Assembly (NCBI RefSeq): GCF_000379105.1
Contig: NZ_KB900609.1
Coordinates: 2,990,274-3,054,273, forward strand
Direction of reading: 5' to 3'
DNA from: Methylobacterium sp. WSM2598
Lineage (GTDB): Bacteria; Pseudomonadota; Alphaproteobacteria; Rhizobiales; Beijerinckiaceae
DNA: 64,000 nucleotides
Made by a program: the position numbers and the translations under genes. Below are positions 34,930-42,766 of the stretch, one piece after another. Below the pieces are notes generated by a model. It searched no databases and was not told where the DNA came from. It saw only the letters and a program-made list of their open reading frames with translations. Every line of letters starts with the position of its first letter. Within the stretch, counting starts at the first letter, position 1.

Positions 34930-36066
34930 TCAGAACAGCCGGTACTGCCCGCCCTCGGGCGCGGGCACGGCGAAGAGGTCCGTGCGCAGGGGCGCGCGGC
35001 CCTCGCCGTAGCCGAGGCGGCGGGCCGCCCGGCGCACCCGCTCGGCCAGCAGCTCCGCGTAGGGACCGGTGCCGGTGAAGCGCCGGCCGAAGGTCGCGTC
35101 GTAGGCCCGCCCGCCCCGCGCCTCGCCGAGGAGCGCGAAGCTCCGCGCCGCCCGTCCCGGGTAATGCGCGGCGAACCAGTCGCGGACGAGGTCGGCGAGT
35201 TCGTGCGGCAGCCGCAGGAGCACGCCGGCGCATTCCGTGGCCCCGGCCTCGCGGGCGCGGGCGAGCACCGCCTCGATCTCGTGGTCGTTGAGGGCCGGGA
35301 TCAGGGGCGCCATCAGCACCGCCACCGGGATGCCGGCCGCCGCGAGCGCCCGGATCGCGGCGAGCCGCTTCCCGGGGCGGGGCGCGCGGGGCTCCATGCG
35401 CCGCGCGAGATCGCCGTCGAGCGTCGTCACCGAGACGGCGACCCGGACGAGGCCCCTCGCCGCCATCGCCCGCAGCAGGTCGAGGTCGCGCAGCACGAGG
35501 TCGGATTTGGTGACGATCCCGACCGGGTGGTTGAACCGGTCGAGCACCTCCAGCACCGCCCGGGTGATGCGGTGGCGCCGCTCGATCGGCTGGTAGGGAT
35601 CCGTGGCGGTGCCGAGGGCGATCACGCGCGGGCGGTAGCCCTTGGCCGAGAGCTCCCGCGCGAGCAGGTCGGCCGCGTTCGGCTTGGCGAAGAGCTTCGT
35701 CTCGAAGTCGAGCCCCGGCGAGAGCCCCGCATAGGCGTGGTTCGGCCGGGCGAAGCAGTAGACGCAGCCGTGCTCGCAGCCCCGGTAGGGGTTGATCGAG
35801 CGGTCGAACCCGATGTCGGGCGAATCGTTGCGGGTGATGATCGTGCGCGCCCGCTCGAGCATCACCTCGGTGCGCAGGGGCGGCAGGTCCTCGTCGGGCT
35901 CCCAGCCATCCGCGAAGGCCTCGCGGCGCGCCGGCTCGAAGCGGCCGGTCGGGTTGGCGGTGGCCCCCCGGCCGCGGCGGCGCGCGGCCGCCGGGGTCGA
36001 CGCGGCGAGGCGCAGCTCCTCCCGCGCGCGCGGGTCGCCCCGATCACCCCCCTCCGTCCCGGCCAC
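34930..36066 (-). CDS. PA0069/Rv2578c-type radical SAM protein
   Basis: A 378-residue radical SAM protein distantly like spore photoproduct lyase. The iron-sulfur motif CEHGCVYC gives Cys at residues 97, 101 and 104 (CX3CX2C), preceded by FDRSINPYRG. Further marks are KLFAKPNAADLLARELS, ALGTATDPYQPIERR, GIVTKSDLVLRDLDLL, VAVSVTTLD and MAPLIPALNDHEIEAVL. The N-terminal 40 residues are low-complexity. A LexA box of the alphaproteobacterial type stands 37 bp before the start, so it is likely DNA-damage inducible. The reaction is not known; a role in nucleic acid repair fits the regulation. Confidence 0.88.
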   Translation of the reverse strand: MAGTEGGDRGDPRAREELRLAASTPAAARRRGRGATANPTGRFEPARREAFADGWEPDEDLPPLRTEVMLERARTIITRNDSPDIGFDRSINPYRGCEHGCVYCFARPNHAYAGLSPGLDFETKLFAKPNAADLLARELSAKGYRPRVIALGTATDPYQPIERRHRITRAVLEVLDRFNHPVGIVTKSDLVLRDLDLLRAMAARGLVRVAVSVTTLDGDLARRMEPRAPRPGKRLAAIRALAAAGIPVAVLMAPLIPALNDHEIEAVLARAREAGATECAGVLLRLPHELADLVRDWFAAHYPGRAARSFALLGEARGGRAYDATFGRRFTGTGPYAELLAERVRRAARRLGYGEGRAPLRTDLFAVPAPEGGQYRLF

Positions 36067-36102
36067 GGCCCTCTCCCCGCCCGTTTCCGACGGCTCCCTC
36101 TA

Positions 36103-36117
36103 GAACAAACAGAGAAC
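36103..36117. promoter_or_regulatory. LexA box (GAAC-N7-GAAC)
   Basis: GAAC, seven bases, GAAC matches the direct-repeat LexA site of alphaproteobacteria exactly. It lies 37 bp upstream of the minus-strand radical SAM gene and 61 bp before the plus-strand glycosyltransferase-like gene. Control of the radical SAM gene is the more likely function. Confidence 0.7.
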
Positions 36118-36177
36118 ACGCGCAAATGCCGCGCATCGAGGCAGGACGCCGGACGTCGCGTAGGTTAAGGGCGCGCC

Positions 36178-36696
36178 ATGATCACGGCCGTCATCCACGT
36201 CGTCGAATCGGGGCGGCCCGGCGCCATCGAGGCGCTGGCCGACACCCTGTCGGCGCTGGTGGAGGGGGTGGCGGCCGGCGTGGTCGGCGACGCGGTGATC
36301 GTGGCGGCCGACGCGGCGGACCGCGACCTCGCCCTGGTGGCCGACCGCACCGGCGCCACCCTGGTGGCGCGGGGCGCCGACCCCTGGGCCGCGGCGGCCG
36401 CGGTGGCGCGCCGGACCTGGCTGCTCTGCCTGGAGGCGGGCGACCTGCCGGCGGAGGGCTGGATCCGCACCCTCGACCGCTTCACCGGGACGGCGGCGCC
36501 CGACCTCCTGGTCGGGCGGATGCGGCGCGCCCACGCGCCGCTACCCCAGCGCCTCGCCGCCCGGATCGAGGCGCTGGCGGGCACCCGGCGGGTGCGGGCC
36601 GGGGACGTGGTGCGGCGCGACGCGCTCGCGGCCGGGCTGCCCTTCGCGGGCCGCAGGCCGGTGCGGCGCCTCGGCGGCGCGCTGGTGCGCGACTAG
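36178..36696 (+). CDS. Glycosyltransferase-like protein, short
   Basis: A 172-residue protein resembling the N-terminal part of a family-2-type glycosyltransferase (MITAVIHVVESGRPGAIEALADTL start; TWLLCLEAGDLPAEGWI, a DxD-less core). The full family fold normally needs over 200 residues, so it is short. Its TAG stop codon is supplied by a palindromic repeat (GACTAGAGCATTTT), which raises the possibility that the original C-terminus was lost or replaced. It is divergent from the radical SAM gene and convergent with moaB. Activity is uncertain. Confidence 0.6.
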   Translation: MITAVIHVVESGRPGAIEALADTLSALVEGVAAGVVGDAVIVAADAADRDLALVADRTGATLVARGADPWAAAAAVARRTWLLCLEAGDLPAEGWIRTLDRFTGTAAPDLLVGRMRRAHAPLPQRLAARIEALAGTRRVRAGDVVRRDALAAGLPFAGRRPVRRLGGALVRD

Positions 36697-36797
36697 AGCA
36701 TTTTCCGACGAAGTGGATGCCGGTTCGTCGCAGAAAATGCGGCAAGATCAAAGATCGAGAGCAGCACCTGATTGCAACGTGATCGGGTGCTGCTCTC
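36695..36797 (+). repeat. Palindromic repeat family B, full copy
   Basis: A palindrome runs from GCATTTTC (36698-36705) to GAAAATGC (36733-36740), with GACGAA/TTCGTC inside. A second strong stem follows: GAGAGCAGCACC (36757-36768) and GGTGCTGCTCTC (36786-36797). The first type is widely seen between rhizobial and methylobacterial genes. The second stem could end transcription from both sides. Confidence 0.75.
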
Positions 36798-36886
36798 GGG
36801 GAGGATCGGCTCGCGCCGCCGCCGGGTCCTGCTCCGGGTTCCTGATCGCGACGCGAGGCTCCGGCGCCGGGGCGGAGCGCCGCGGG

Positions 36887-37432
36887 TCAGCCGGCGCCGC
36901 GCCGCAGGTGCTCGTCCAGGCGCGGCATGATCTCGACGAAGTTGCAGGGATGGTGGCGGTAGTCGAGCTGGGCGGCCAGGATGCCGTCCCAGGCGTCCCG
37001 GCAGGCCCCGGGCGAGCCCGGCAGCACGAAGATGTAGGTGGCGCCCGCCACCCCCGCGGTCGCCCGCGACTGCAGGGTCGAGGTGCCGATCTTGTCGTAG
37101 GAGATGCGGTGGAAGATCGCCGAGAAGCCGTCCATGCGCTTCTCGAACAGGGGCTCCAGGGCCTCGGGCGTCACGTCCCGGCCGGTGAAGCCGGTGCCGC
37201 CGGTGGTGATGACCGCGTCCACGGCGGGATCGGCGATCCAGGCCCGCACCTGCGCCCGGATGGCCTCGACCTCGTCCGGCACGATCGCGCGGGCCGCGAG
37301 GCCGTGGCCGGCCTCGGTCAGGCGGCCGACCAGGGTGTCGCCCGAGCGGTCCTCGGCGAGGCTGCGGCTGTCCGAGACGGTGAGGACGGCGATCCGCAGT
37401 GGGATGAAGGGACGGCCGGTGTCGAGGGCCAT
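36887..37432 (-). CDS. moaB: Molybdenum cofactor biosynthesis protein MoaB
   Basis: A 181-residue protein of the MoaB/Mog family that adenylylates molybdopterin before MoeA action. The start MALDTGRPFIPLRIAVLTVSDSR was chosen because homologues begin close to it. The conserved stretches are AVLTVSDSRSLAEDRSGDTL, AVITTGGTGFTGRDVTPEAL, GFSAIFHRISYDKIGTSTLQSRA and IFVLPGSPGACRDAWD. Along with moaC and moeA it supplies the cofactor for molybdenum enzymes such as coxL. A 13-bp direct duplication (GATCCTTGGGGAT) lies just upstream. Confidence 0.92.
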   Translation of the reverse strand: MALDTGRPFIPLRIAVLTVSDSRSLAEDRSGDTLVGRLTEAGHGLAARAIVPDEVEAIRAQVRAWIADPAVDAVITTGGTGFTGRDVTPEALEPLFEKRMDGFSAIFHRISYDKIGTSTLQSRATAGVAGATYIFVLPGSPGACRDAWDGILAAQLDYRHHPCNFVEIMPRLDEHLRRGAG

Positions 37433-37529
37433 GGCGGTGATCCTTGGGGATGATCCTTGGGGATGATCCGTGTCGCCGACGCGCGCCGGGTCCGGGCGAG
37501 GCACCCGCGCCCTCCCGGCGACCGCGTCC

Positions 37530-38423
37530 TCAGAGCTGCGCCGCGCGGAACGTGTCGCAGGATTGCGTCTGGCCGCTGCGGAAGCCGGTCTGGAACCAGC
37601 GCATGCGCTGGGCCGAGGAGCCGTGCGTGAAGGAATCCGGCACCACGTAGCCCTGGCTCTGCTTCTGCAGGCGGTCGTCGCCGATGGCGTTGGCGGCCGC
37701 CATCGCCTCCTCGATGTCGCCCTTCTGCAGGGCGTTGAAGCGCTCGTCCGAGTTCTTGGCCCAGACGCCCGCGAGGCAATCGGCCATCAGCTCGACCCGC
37801 ACCGAGAGCTGGTTAGCGCTCCGCTCGTCGAGCTGCTGCTGGCGCTTCTGCACCTTCGGCAGGATGCCGAGCACGTCCTGCACGTGGTGGCCGACTTCGT
37901 GCGCGATCACGTAGGCGTAGGCGAAGTCGCCCTTGACCCGGAACTTCGTCTCCATCTCCTTGAAGAAGGTGGTGTCGAGATAGACCTTCTTGTCGAGGGG
38001 GCAGTAGAACGGCCCCATGGCGGCCCGGGCCTGGCCGCAGCCGCTGCGCGTGCCGCCCTGGTAGAGCACCATCGTGGTCGGCGTGTAGGGGCGCCCGGTC
38101 TGGTTCGGCAGCACCTCCTTCCAGACATCCTCGGTGTTGCCGAGGATGTTGGCGGCGAAGCGGCCGGTCTGGTCGGTGGGCGCGCCGGTGCGGCGCTGCG
38201 CGTCCGAGCGCTGCTCCTGCGGCGCGCGCGGCCGGTTCATCATCTCGGCCCCGCCGATCAGGATCGACGGGTTGATGCCCGTGACCCAGCCGATGATGCA
38301 CAGGATCACGATGGTGCCGATGCCGAGGCCGCCCGCCCCGCCGCCGGGGAAGCCGAAGCCGCCCCCTCCCTCGCCGCGGCGGTCCTCGACGTTCTCGGAG
38401 GTCCGAAAATCTTCCCAGCGCAT
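37530..38423 (-). CDS. YpfJ/KPN_02809-type neutral zinc metallopeptidase
   Basis: A 297-residue protein. A glycine-rich cytoplasmic start MRWEDFRTSENVEDRRGEGG is followed by one transmembrane helix at about residues 32-52. The peptidase domain has VAYVIAHE-type sequence here as YAYVIAHEVGHHVQ (HExxH zinc site) and a downstream Glu in VELMADCLAGVWA. CPLDKKVYLDTTFF and QSQGYVVPDSFTHGSSAQRM are family stretches. Substrate is unknown. The active domain is probably periplasmic. Confidence 0.92.
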   Translation of the reverse strand: MRWEDFRTSENVEDRRGEGGGGFGFPGGGAGGLGIGTIVILCIIGWVTGINPSILIGGAEMMNRPRAPQEQRSDAQRRTGAPTDQTGRFAANILGNTEDVWKEVLPNQTGRPYTPTTMVLYQGGTRSGCGQARAAMGPFYCPLDKKVYLDTTFFKEMETKFRVKGDFAYAYVIAHEVGHHVQDVLGILPKVQKRQQQLDERSANQLSVRVELMADCLAGVWAKNSDERFNALQKGDIEEAMAAANAIGDDRLQKQSQGYVVPDSFTHGSSAQRMRWFQTGFRSGQTQSCDTFRAAQL

Positions 38424-38511
38424 GATCCGTCACCCGTCGGTTCCGGCAGGACGGCTACGCGGGCCGGCCCCCGGGCTCAAGAGTAATCGACGCCGCCCAA
38501 CACGGTTCCGC

Positions 38512-39378
38512 TTAGGCCCGGGCGTCGAGCGCGGCGCGCAGGACCCGGAAGTCGCGCCAGGCGAGGCGCTTCTGCAGGGGCTGGCGCAGCAGGTAGGCCG
38601 GGTGCAGCGTCGCGAGCAGCCGGATCTCGCGCCGCTCCGTGCGGTAGGGGAACCAGCGCCCGCGGGACTTGAGGATCCCGTCCTTGGTGGCGGCGAGCGT
38701 CTGGGTCGCCACGCCGCCCAGGCAGACCAGGATGTCCGGGTCGGCCAGGGCGATCTGCCGCTCGATGAAGGGCTTGCAGGTGGCGATCTCCTGCGGGGTC
38801 GGGTTGCGGTTGCCCGGCGGGCGCCAGGGCACGACGTTGCCCACATAGGCGTTCGTGCGGTCGAGCCCGATCGCCGCCATCATCCGGTCGAGGAGCTGGC
38901 CCGAGCGCCCCATGAAGGGCTTGCCGACCCGGTCCTCGTCGGCCCCGGGCGCCTCGCCGACGAACATCACCCGCGCGGTGGGCTCCCCGTCCGCGAAGAC
39001 GAGGTTCTTGGCCGTGAAGCGCAGCGGGCAGCTCTCGAAGCGGGCGAGCAGCTGCTCCAGCTCCTCCAGGGTGGCGGCCGTGCGGGCGAGCTCCCGGGCG
39101 TCCCCGGCCGCCTCCCCGGGCTCGGCCGCGGCCGAGCGGCCGAAGGTGCTGGCCCGGGCGGGCGGGCGCGGCGCGGCGGCCGGCGCCGGGACGGGCTCGG
39201 CCGCCGGGCGAGGCTCGGGGGCCGGACGAGACTCGGGCGCCGGGCGAGACTCGGAGGCCGGCCGGCCGCGGGAGGCGCTCTCCGCGAAGCGGTCGTGCGG
39301 CGCCTCGTCCAGCGCCGCGTCGACGCCCGCCGCGACGTGGAAATCCAGGTAGGCGAGGAGGTCGCGGTCGTCCGTCAT
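38512..39378 (-). CDS. Family 4-type uracil-DNA glycosylase
   Basis: A 288-residue DNA repair enzyme removing uracil from DNA. The catalytic domain starts near residue 110: CPLRFTAKNLVFADG, GEAPGADEDRVGKPFMGRSGQLLDR, VVPWRPPGNRNPTPQEI, CLGGVATQTL and ATLHPAYLLRQP. Four Cys spaced as in iron-sulfur family 4 enzymes are partly visible. The N-terminal 100 residues include a low-complexity PAPESRPAPEPRPAAEP linker encoded by three 18-bp repeat units. It is divergent from etfQO. Confidence 0.9.
   Translation of the reverse strand: MTDDRDLLAYLDFHVAAGVDAALDEAPHDRFAESASRGRPASESRPAPESRPAPEPRPAAEPVPAPAAAPRPPARASTFGRSAAAEPGEAAGDARELARTAATLEELEQLLARFESCPLRFTAKNLVFADGEPTARVMFVGEAPGADEDRVGKPFMGRSGQLLDRMMAAIGLDRTNAYVGNVVPWRPPGNRNPTPQEIATCKPFIERQIALADPDILVCLGGVATQTLAATKDGILKSRGRWFPYRTERREIRLLATLHPAYLLRQPLQKRLAWRDFRVLRAALDARA
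39203..39256. repeat. Three 18-bp tandem units in the uracil-DNA glycosylase gene
   Basis: Units GCCGGGCGAGGCTCGGGG, GCCGGACGAGACTCGGGC and GCCGGGCGAGACTCGGAG encode the ESRPAP/EPRPAA linker. Frame is kept by the 18-bp length. Confidence 0.75.
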
Positions 39379-39589
39379 GGGAGAGATGTGGCGAGCCGCC
39401 CGCCTGTGGACAACGGTCTTCGCGACGCGGCCGCCTGCGGCACGGCGCGCGCCACGTCCTTGGTCGGCTTGCGCCGGAGGGCGCGGCGTCGCACGGTCCG
39501 GCCAGTGCGGACCGCTTGAGCCCGACCTATCTGGTTTATATGTGAACCATCTCGCTCCCGCGGGATGAGGGGCGCGAAGGAGGACGGGG

Positions 39590-41254
39590 ATGGACTTGCC
39601 GGAACGCGAGGCGATGGACTTCGACGTGGTCGTCGTGGGGGCAGGCCCGGCGGGGCTCGCGACGGCGATCCACCTGAAGCAGCTCGCCGCCGAGGCCGGC
39701 ACCGACGTGTCGGTGGTCGTGGTGGAGAAGGGCGGCGAGGTCGGCGCGCACATCCTCTCGGGCGCGGTGATCGACCCGATCGGACTCGACCGGCTGCTGC
39801 CGGATTGGCGCCAGGATCCCGACCGGCCGCTCAGGACCGAGGTCGTCAAGGACGAGTTCATGTTCCTGGGGCCGGCGGGCGGCATCAGCCTGCCGAACAT
39901 CGCCTTCCCGCGGCTGATGTCCAACCACGGCAACTTCGTCGGGTCGCTCTCGAACGTCGCCAAGTATCTCGGCCGCAAGGCGGAGGAGCTCGGCGTCGAG
40001 ATCTATCCGGGCTTCCCGGCCGCCGAGGTGCTGTTCGACGAGGCGGGCGCCGTGGTGGGGGTGGCGACCGGCGACCTCGGCGTCGCCAGGAGCGGCGAGC
40101 CGCGCGACGACTTCACCCGCGGCATGGAGCTGCGCGCCCGCTACACGGTCCTGGCCGAGGGCGCCCGCGGCTCGCTGACCAAGCGCGTCATCGACCGCTA
40201 CAAGCTCAACCAGCACTCCGACCACCAGAAGTACGGGCTCGGGGTGAAGGAGCTCTGGCAGGTCAAGCCTGAGAAGTTCCGGCCCGGCCTCGTCCAGCAC
40301 ACGATGGGCTGGCCGCTGCCGAACCGGGCGGGCGGCGGCTCCTGGCTGTACCACTTCGACGACCACCTCGTCTCGGTGGGCTTCGTCACGCACCTGAACT
40401 ACGAGAACCCGACCCTGTCGCCGTTCGAGGAGTTCCAGCGCTTCAAGACCCACCCGATGATCCGCGAGGTGTTCGAGGGCGCCAAGCGCATCGGCTACGG
40501 CGCCCGCGCGATCATGGAGGGCGGCTGGCAATCGGTGCCGAAGCTCGTCTTCCCGGGCGGCTGCCTCGTCGGCGACTCGGCGGGGTTCGTGAACGTGCCG
40601 CGCATCAAGGGCTCGCACAACGCGCTGCTGTCGGGGATCCTGGCCGCCAGGGCCCTGCACGAGGCCGTGGCGGCGGACCGGCGCCAGGACGAGATCACCG
40701 CCTACGATCGGGGCTGGCGCGACAGCGAGATCGGCTACGACCTCAAGCGGGTGCGCAACGTCAAGCCGCTCTGGTCGAAGTACGGCACGCTGGTCGGGGT
40801 CGGGCTCGGCGGGATCGACATGTGGCTCAACGAGCTCGCCGGCCTGTCGCTGTTCGGCACGCTCGGCCACGGCAAGCCGGACTACGCCTGCACCAAGCCG
40901 CTCAAGGACGTCAAGCCGATCACCTATCCGCGCCCGGACGGGGTCCTGACCTTCGACCGGCTCTCCTCGGTCTACCTGTCGAACACCAACCACGAGGAGG
41001 ACCAGCCGGTCCACCTCCAGGTCAAGGATCCAGAGCTGCAGAAGCGCTCGGAGCACGACGTCTTCGGCGGCCCCTCGGCCCGCTACTGCCCGGCCGGCGT
41101 CTACGAGTGGATCGAGGAGGGCGGCGCGCCGCGCTACCAGATCAACGCGCAGAACTGCGTCCATTGCAAGACCTGCGATATCAAGGACCCGAACCAGAAC
41201 ATCGACTGGGTGACGCCGGAAGGTCCGGGCGGGCCGAACTACGTCAACATGTGA
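39590..41254 (+). CDS. Electron transfer flavoprotein-ubiquinone oxidoreductase
   Basis: A 554-residue membrane-associated flavo-iron-sulfur enzyme passing electrons from ETF to ubiquinone. The N-terminal FAD-binding motif is DFDVVVVGAGPAGLATAIHL. GGCLVGDSAGFVN and IKGSHNALLSGILAAR are ETF-QO stretches. The C-terminal [4Fe-4S] cluster site reads INAQNCVHCKTCDIKDPNQN. The start has GAAGGAGG upstream. A strong hairpin follows the stop. No etfAB genes are adjacent. Confidence 0.96.
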   Translation: MDLPEREAMDFDVVVVGAGPAGLATAIHLKQLAAEAGTDVSVVVVEKGGEVGAHILSGAVIDPIGLDRLLPDWRQDPDRPLRTEVVKDEFMFLGPAGGISLPNIAFPRLMSNHGNFVGSLSNVAKYLGRKAEELGVEIYPGFPAAEVLFDEAGAVVGVATGDLGVARSGEPRDDFTRGMELRARYTVLAEGARGSLTKRVIDRYKLNQHSDHQKYGLGVKELWQVKPEKFRPGLVQHTMGWPLPNRAGGGSWLYHFDDHLVSVGFVTHLNYENPTLSPFEEFQRFKTHPMIREVFEGAKRIGYGARAIMEGGWQSVPKLVFPGGCLVGDSAGFVNVPRIKGSHNALLSGILAARALHEAVAADRRQDEITAYDRGWRDSEIGYDLKRVRNVKPLWSKYGTLVGVGLGGIDMWLNELAGLSLFGTLGHGKPDYACTKPLKDVKPITYPRPDGVLTFDRLSSVYLSNTNHEEDQPVHLQVKDPELQKRSEHDVFGGPSARYCPAGVYEWIEEGGAPRYQINAQNCVHCKTCDIKDPNQNIDWVTPEGPGGPNYVNM

Positions 41255-41262
41255 CGGCGCAG

Positions 41263-41287
41263 AAGGCCGGCGCGCGGCGCCGGCCTT
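41263..41287 (+). terminator. Hairpin terminator after etfQO
   Basis: AAGGCCGGCGC (41263-41273), a GCG loop and GCGCCGGCCTT form a perfect 11-bp stem eight bp after the stop, ending in TTCCT. The T tract is poor but the stem is strong. Confidence 0.65.
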
Positions 41288-41480
41288 CCTCCGGCATCCC
41301 CGTCCCGGGCGCCTGCCGCCGACGCCGCGCCCGGGGACCGGCGGGCGCTCCGAGACCGCGCCCCTCCCGGCTCAGGAACTCCGCAGCACAGCCGCGATTA
41401 CCGTCTGGTGCGCGCCTTGCTGGAACTCTGGGTTGAAGTCACGCTCTGCGCCCCGCGCGGCCGTGTCCGGGAGGGACCCG

Positions 41481-42764
41481 ATGCGATCCTCACGCCTGAC
41501 CACCTACATCTTCATCGGCATGCTGCTCGGCATCGCGGTCGGTTACGCGTGCAGCATCACCTGGCCGGATCCGCAGACGTCGAAGGAGATATCGGGCTAC
41601 ATCTCCCTGATCAGTGACGTCTTCCTGCGGCTGATCAAGATGATCATCGCCCCGCTGGTGTTCTCGACGCTGGTGGTCGGCATCGCCCACATGGGCGATA
41701 CGGCAGCGGTGGGCCGGGTCGGCGGCAAGGCGCTGCTGTGGTTCGTGGGCGCCTCGCTCTGCTCGCTGCTCCTCGGCCTCGTGATGGTGAACCTGCTGCG
41801 CCCCGGCGAGGCGCTCAACCTTCCGCTGCCGGATGCCGGGGCCTCGACCAACCTCAAGGCCGCCTCGCTCTCCCTGAAGGAATTCGTCACCCACCTGGTG
41901 CCGAAGAGCGCCGTCGAGGCGATGGCCAACAACGAGATCCTGCAGATCGTGGTCTTCTCGGTCTTCTTCGGGGTGGCGCTCGCGGCCCTCGGCGAGAAGG
42001 GCCACGCGCTCGCCCACGGGATCGAGGGCCTCGCCGACGTGATGCTGAAGATCACCGGCTACGTGATGATGTTCGCGCCGGTGGCGGTGTTCGCGGCCAT
42101 CGCCGCCACCATCACCACCCAGGGCCTCGGCGTGCTCGTCACCTACGGCAAGTTCATGGTCGAGTTCTACCTCAGCCTCGCGGTGCTCTGGGGCCTGCTG
42201 GTGCTGGCCGGCTTCGCCCTGGTCGGCGGGGGCGGCATCCGGCGCCTGCTCGACCTGATCAAGGAGCCCTTCGTGCTCGCCTTCTCGACCGCGTCGAGCG
42301 AGGCGGCCTACCCCAAGACCCTCTCGAACCTCGAGCGCTTCGGGGTGCCCAACCGCATCACCAGCTTCGTGCTGCCGATGGGCTACTCGTTCAACCTCGA
42401 CGGCTCGATGATGTACTGCACCTTCGCGGTCATGTTCATCGCGCAGGCCTACAACATCCCGCTCACGCTGAGCCAGCAGCTGACCATGCTGCTCCTGCTG
42501 ATGGTGACCTCGAAGGGCATGGCGGGCGTGCCGCGCGCGTCGCTGGTGGTGATCTCGGCGACCCTCTCGACCTTCCAGATCCCGGAGGCGGGCCTGCTCC
42601 TGATCATCGGCATCGACCAGTTCCTCGACATGGGCCGCTCGGCCACCAACGTGCTCGGCAACAGCGTCGCCACGGTCGCGGTGGCCAAGTGGGAAGGCCA
42701 GCTCAGCCGGAGCGACCAGCGCCTCGACCGCGACGTCAGCCCGCTGCCCGAGCCGGCCGAGTGA
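41481..42764 (+). CDS. Dicarboxylate/amino acid:cation symporter (DAACS family)
   Basis: A 427-residue inner membrane importer of the GltP/DctA family. The start MRSSRLTTYIFIGMLLGIAVGYAC follows GGGAGGGACC. The substrate-binding core is visible: the serine-rich loop AFSTASSEAAYPKTL, MGYSFNLDGSMMYCTFAVMFIAQ, the LLLMVTSKGMAGVPRAS reentrant loop and DQFLDMGRSATNVLGNSVAT. It probably takes up glutamate, aspartate or C4-dicarboxylates with protons or sodium. Its stop overlaps the leading GTG of the following amino-acid binding protein frame, so the two are likely co-transcribed. Confidence 0.9.
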   Translation: MRSSRLTTYIFIGMLLGIAVGYACSITWPDPQTSKEISGYISLISDVFLRLIKMIIAPLVFSTLVVGIAHMGDTAAVGRVGGKALLWFVGASLCSLLLGLVMVNLLRPGEALNLPLPDAGASTNLKAASLSLKEFVTHLVPKSAVEAMANNEILQIVVFSVFFGVALAALGEKGHALAHGIEGLADVMLKITGYVMMFAPVAVFAAIAATITTQGLGVLVTYGKFMVEFYLSLAVLWGLLVLAGFALVGGGGIRRLLDLIKEPFVLAFSTASSEAAYPKTLSNLERFGVPNRITSFVLPMGYSFNLDGSMMYCTFAVMFIAQAYNIPLTLSQQLTMLLLLMVTSKGMAGVPRASLVVISATLSTFQIPEAGLLLIIGIDQFLDMGRSATNVLGNSVATVAVAKWEGQLSRSDQRLDRDVSPLPEPAE

Positions 42765-42766
42765 TC

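Noticed and set aside
41255..41480. Possible tRNA or riboswitch before the symporter
   Set aside because: Only a terminator-like stem is visible; no cloverleaf or known riboswitch core. Other gaps were scanned by eye with the same result.
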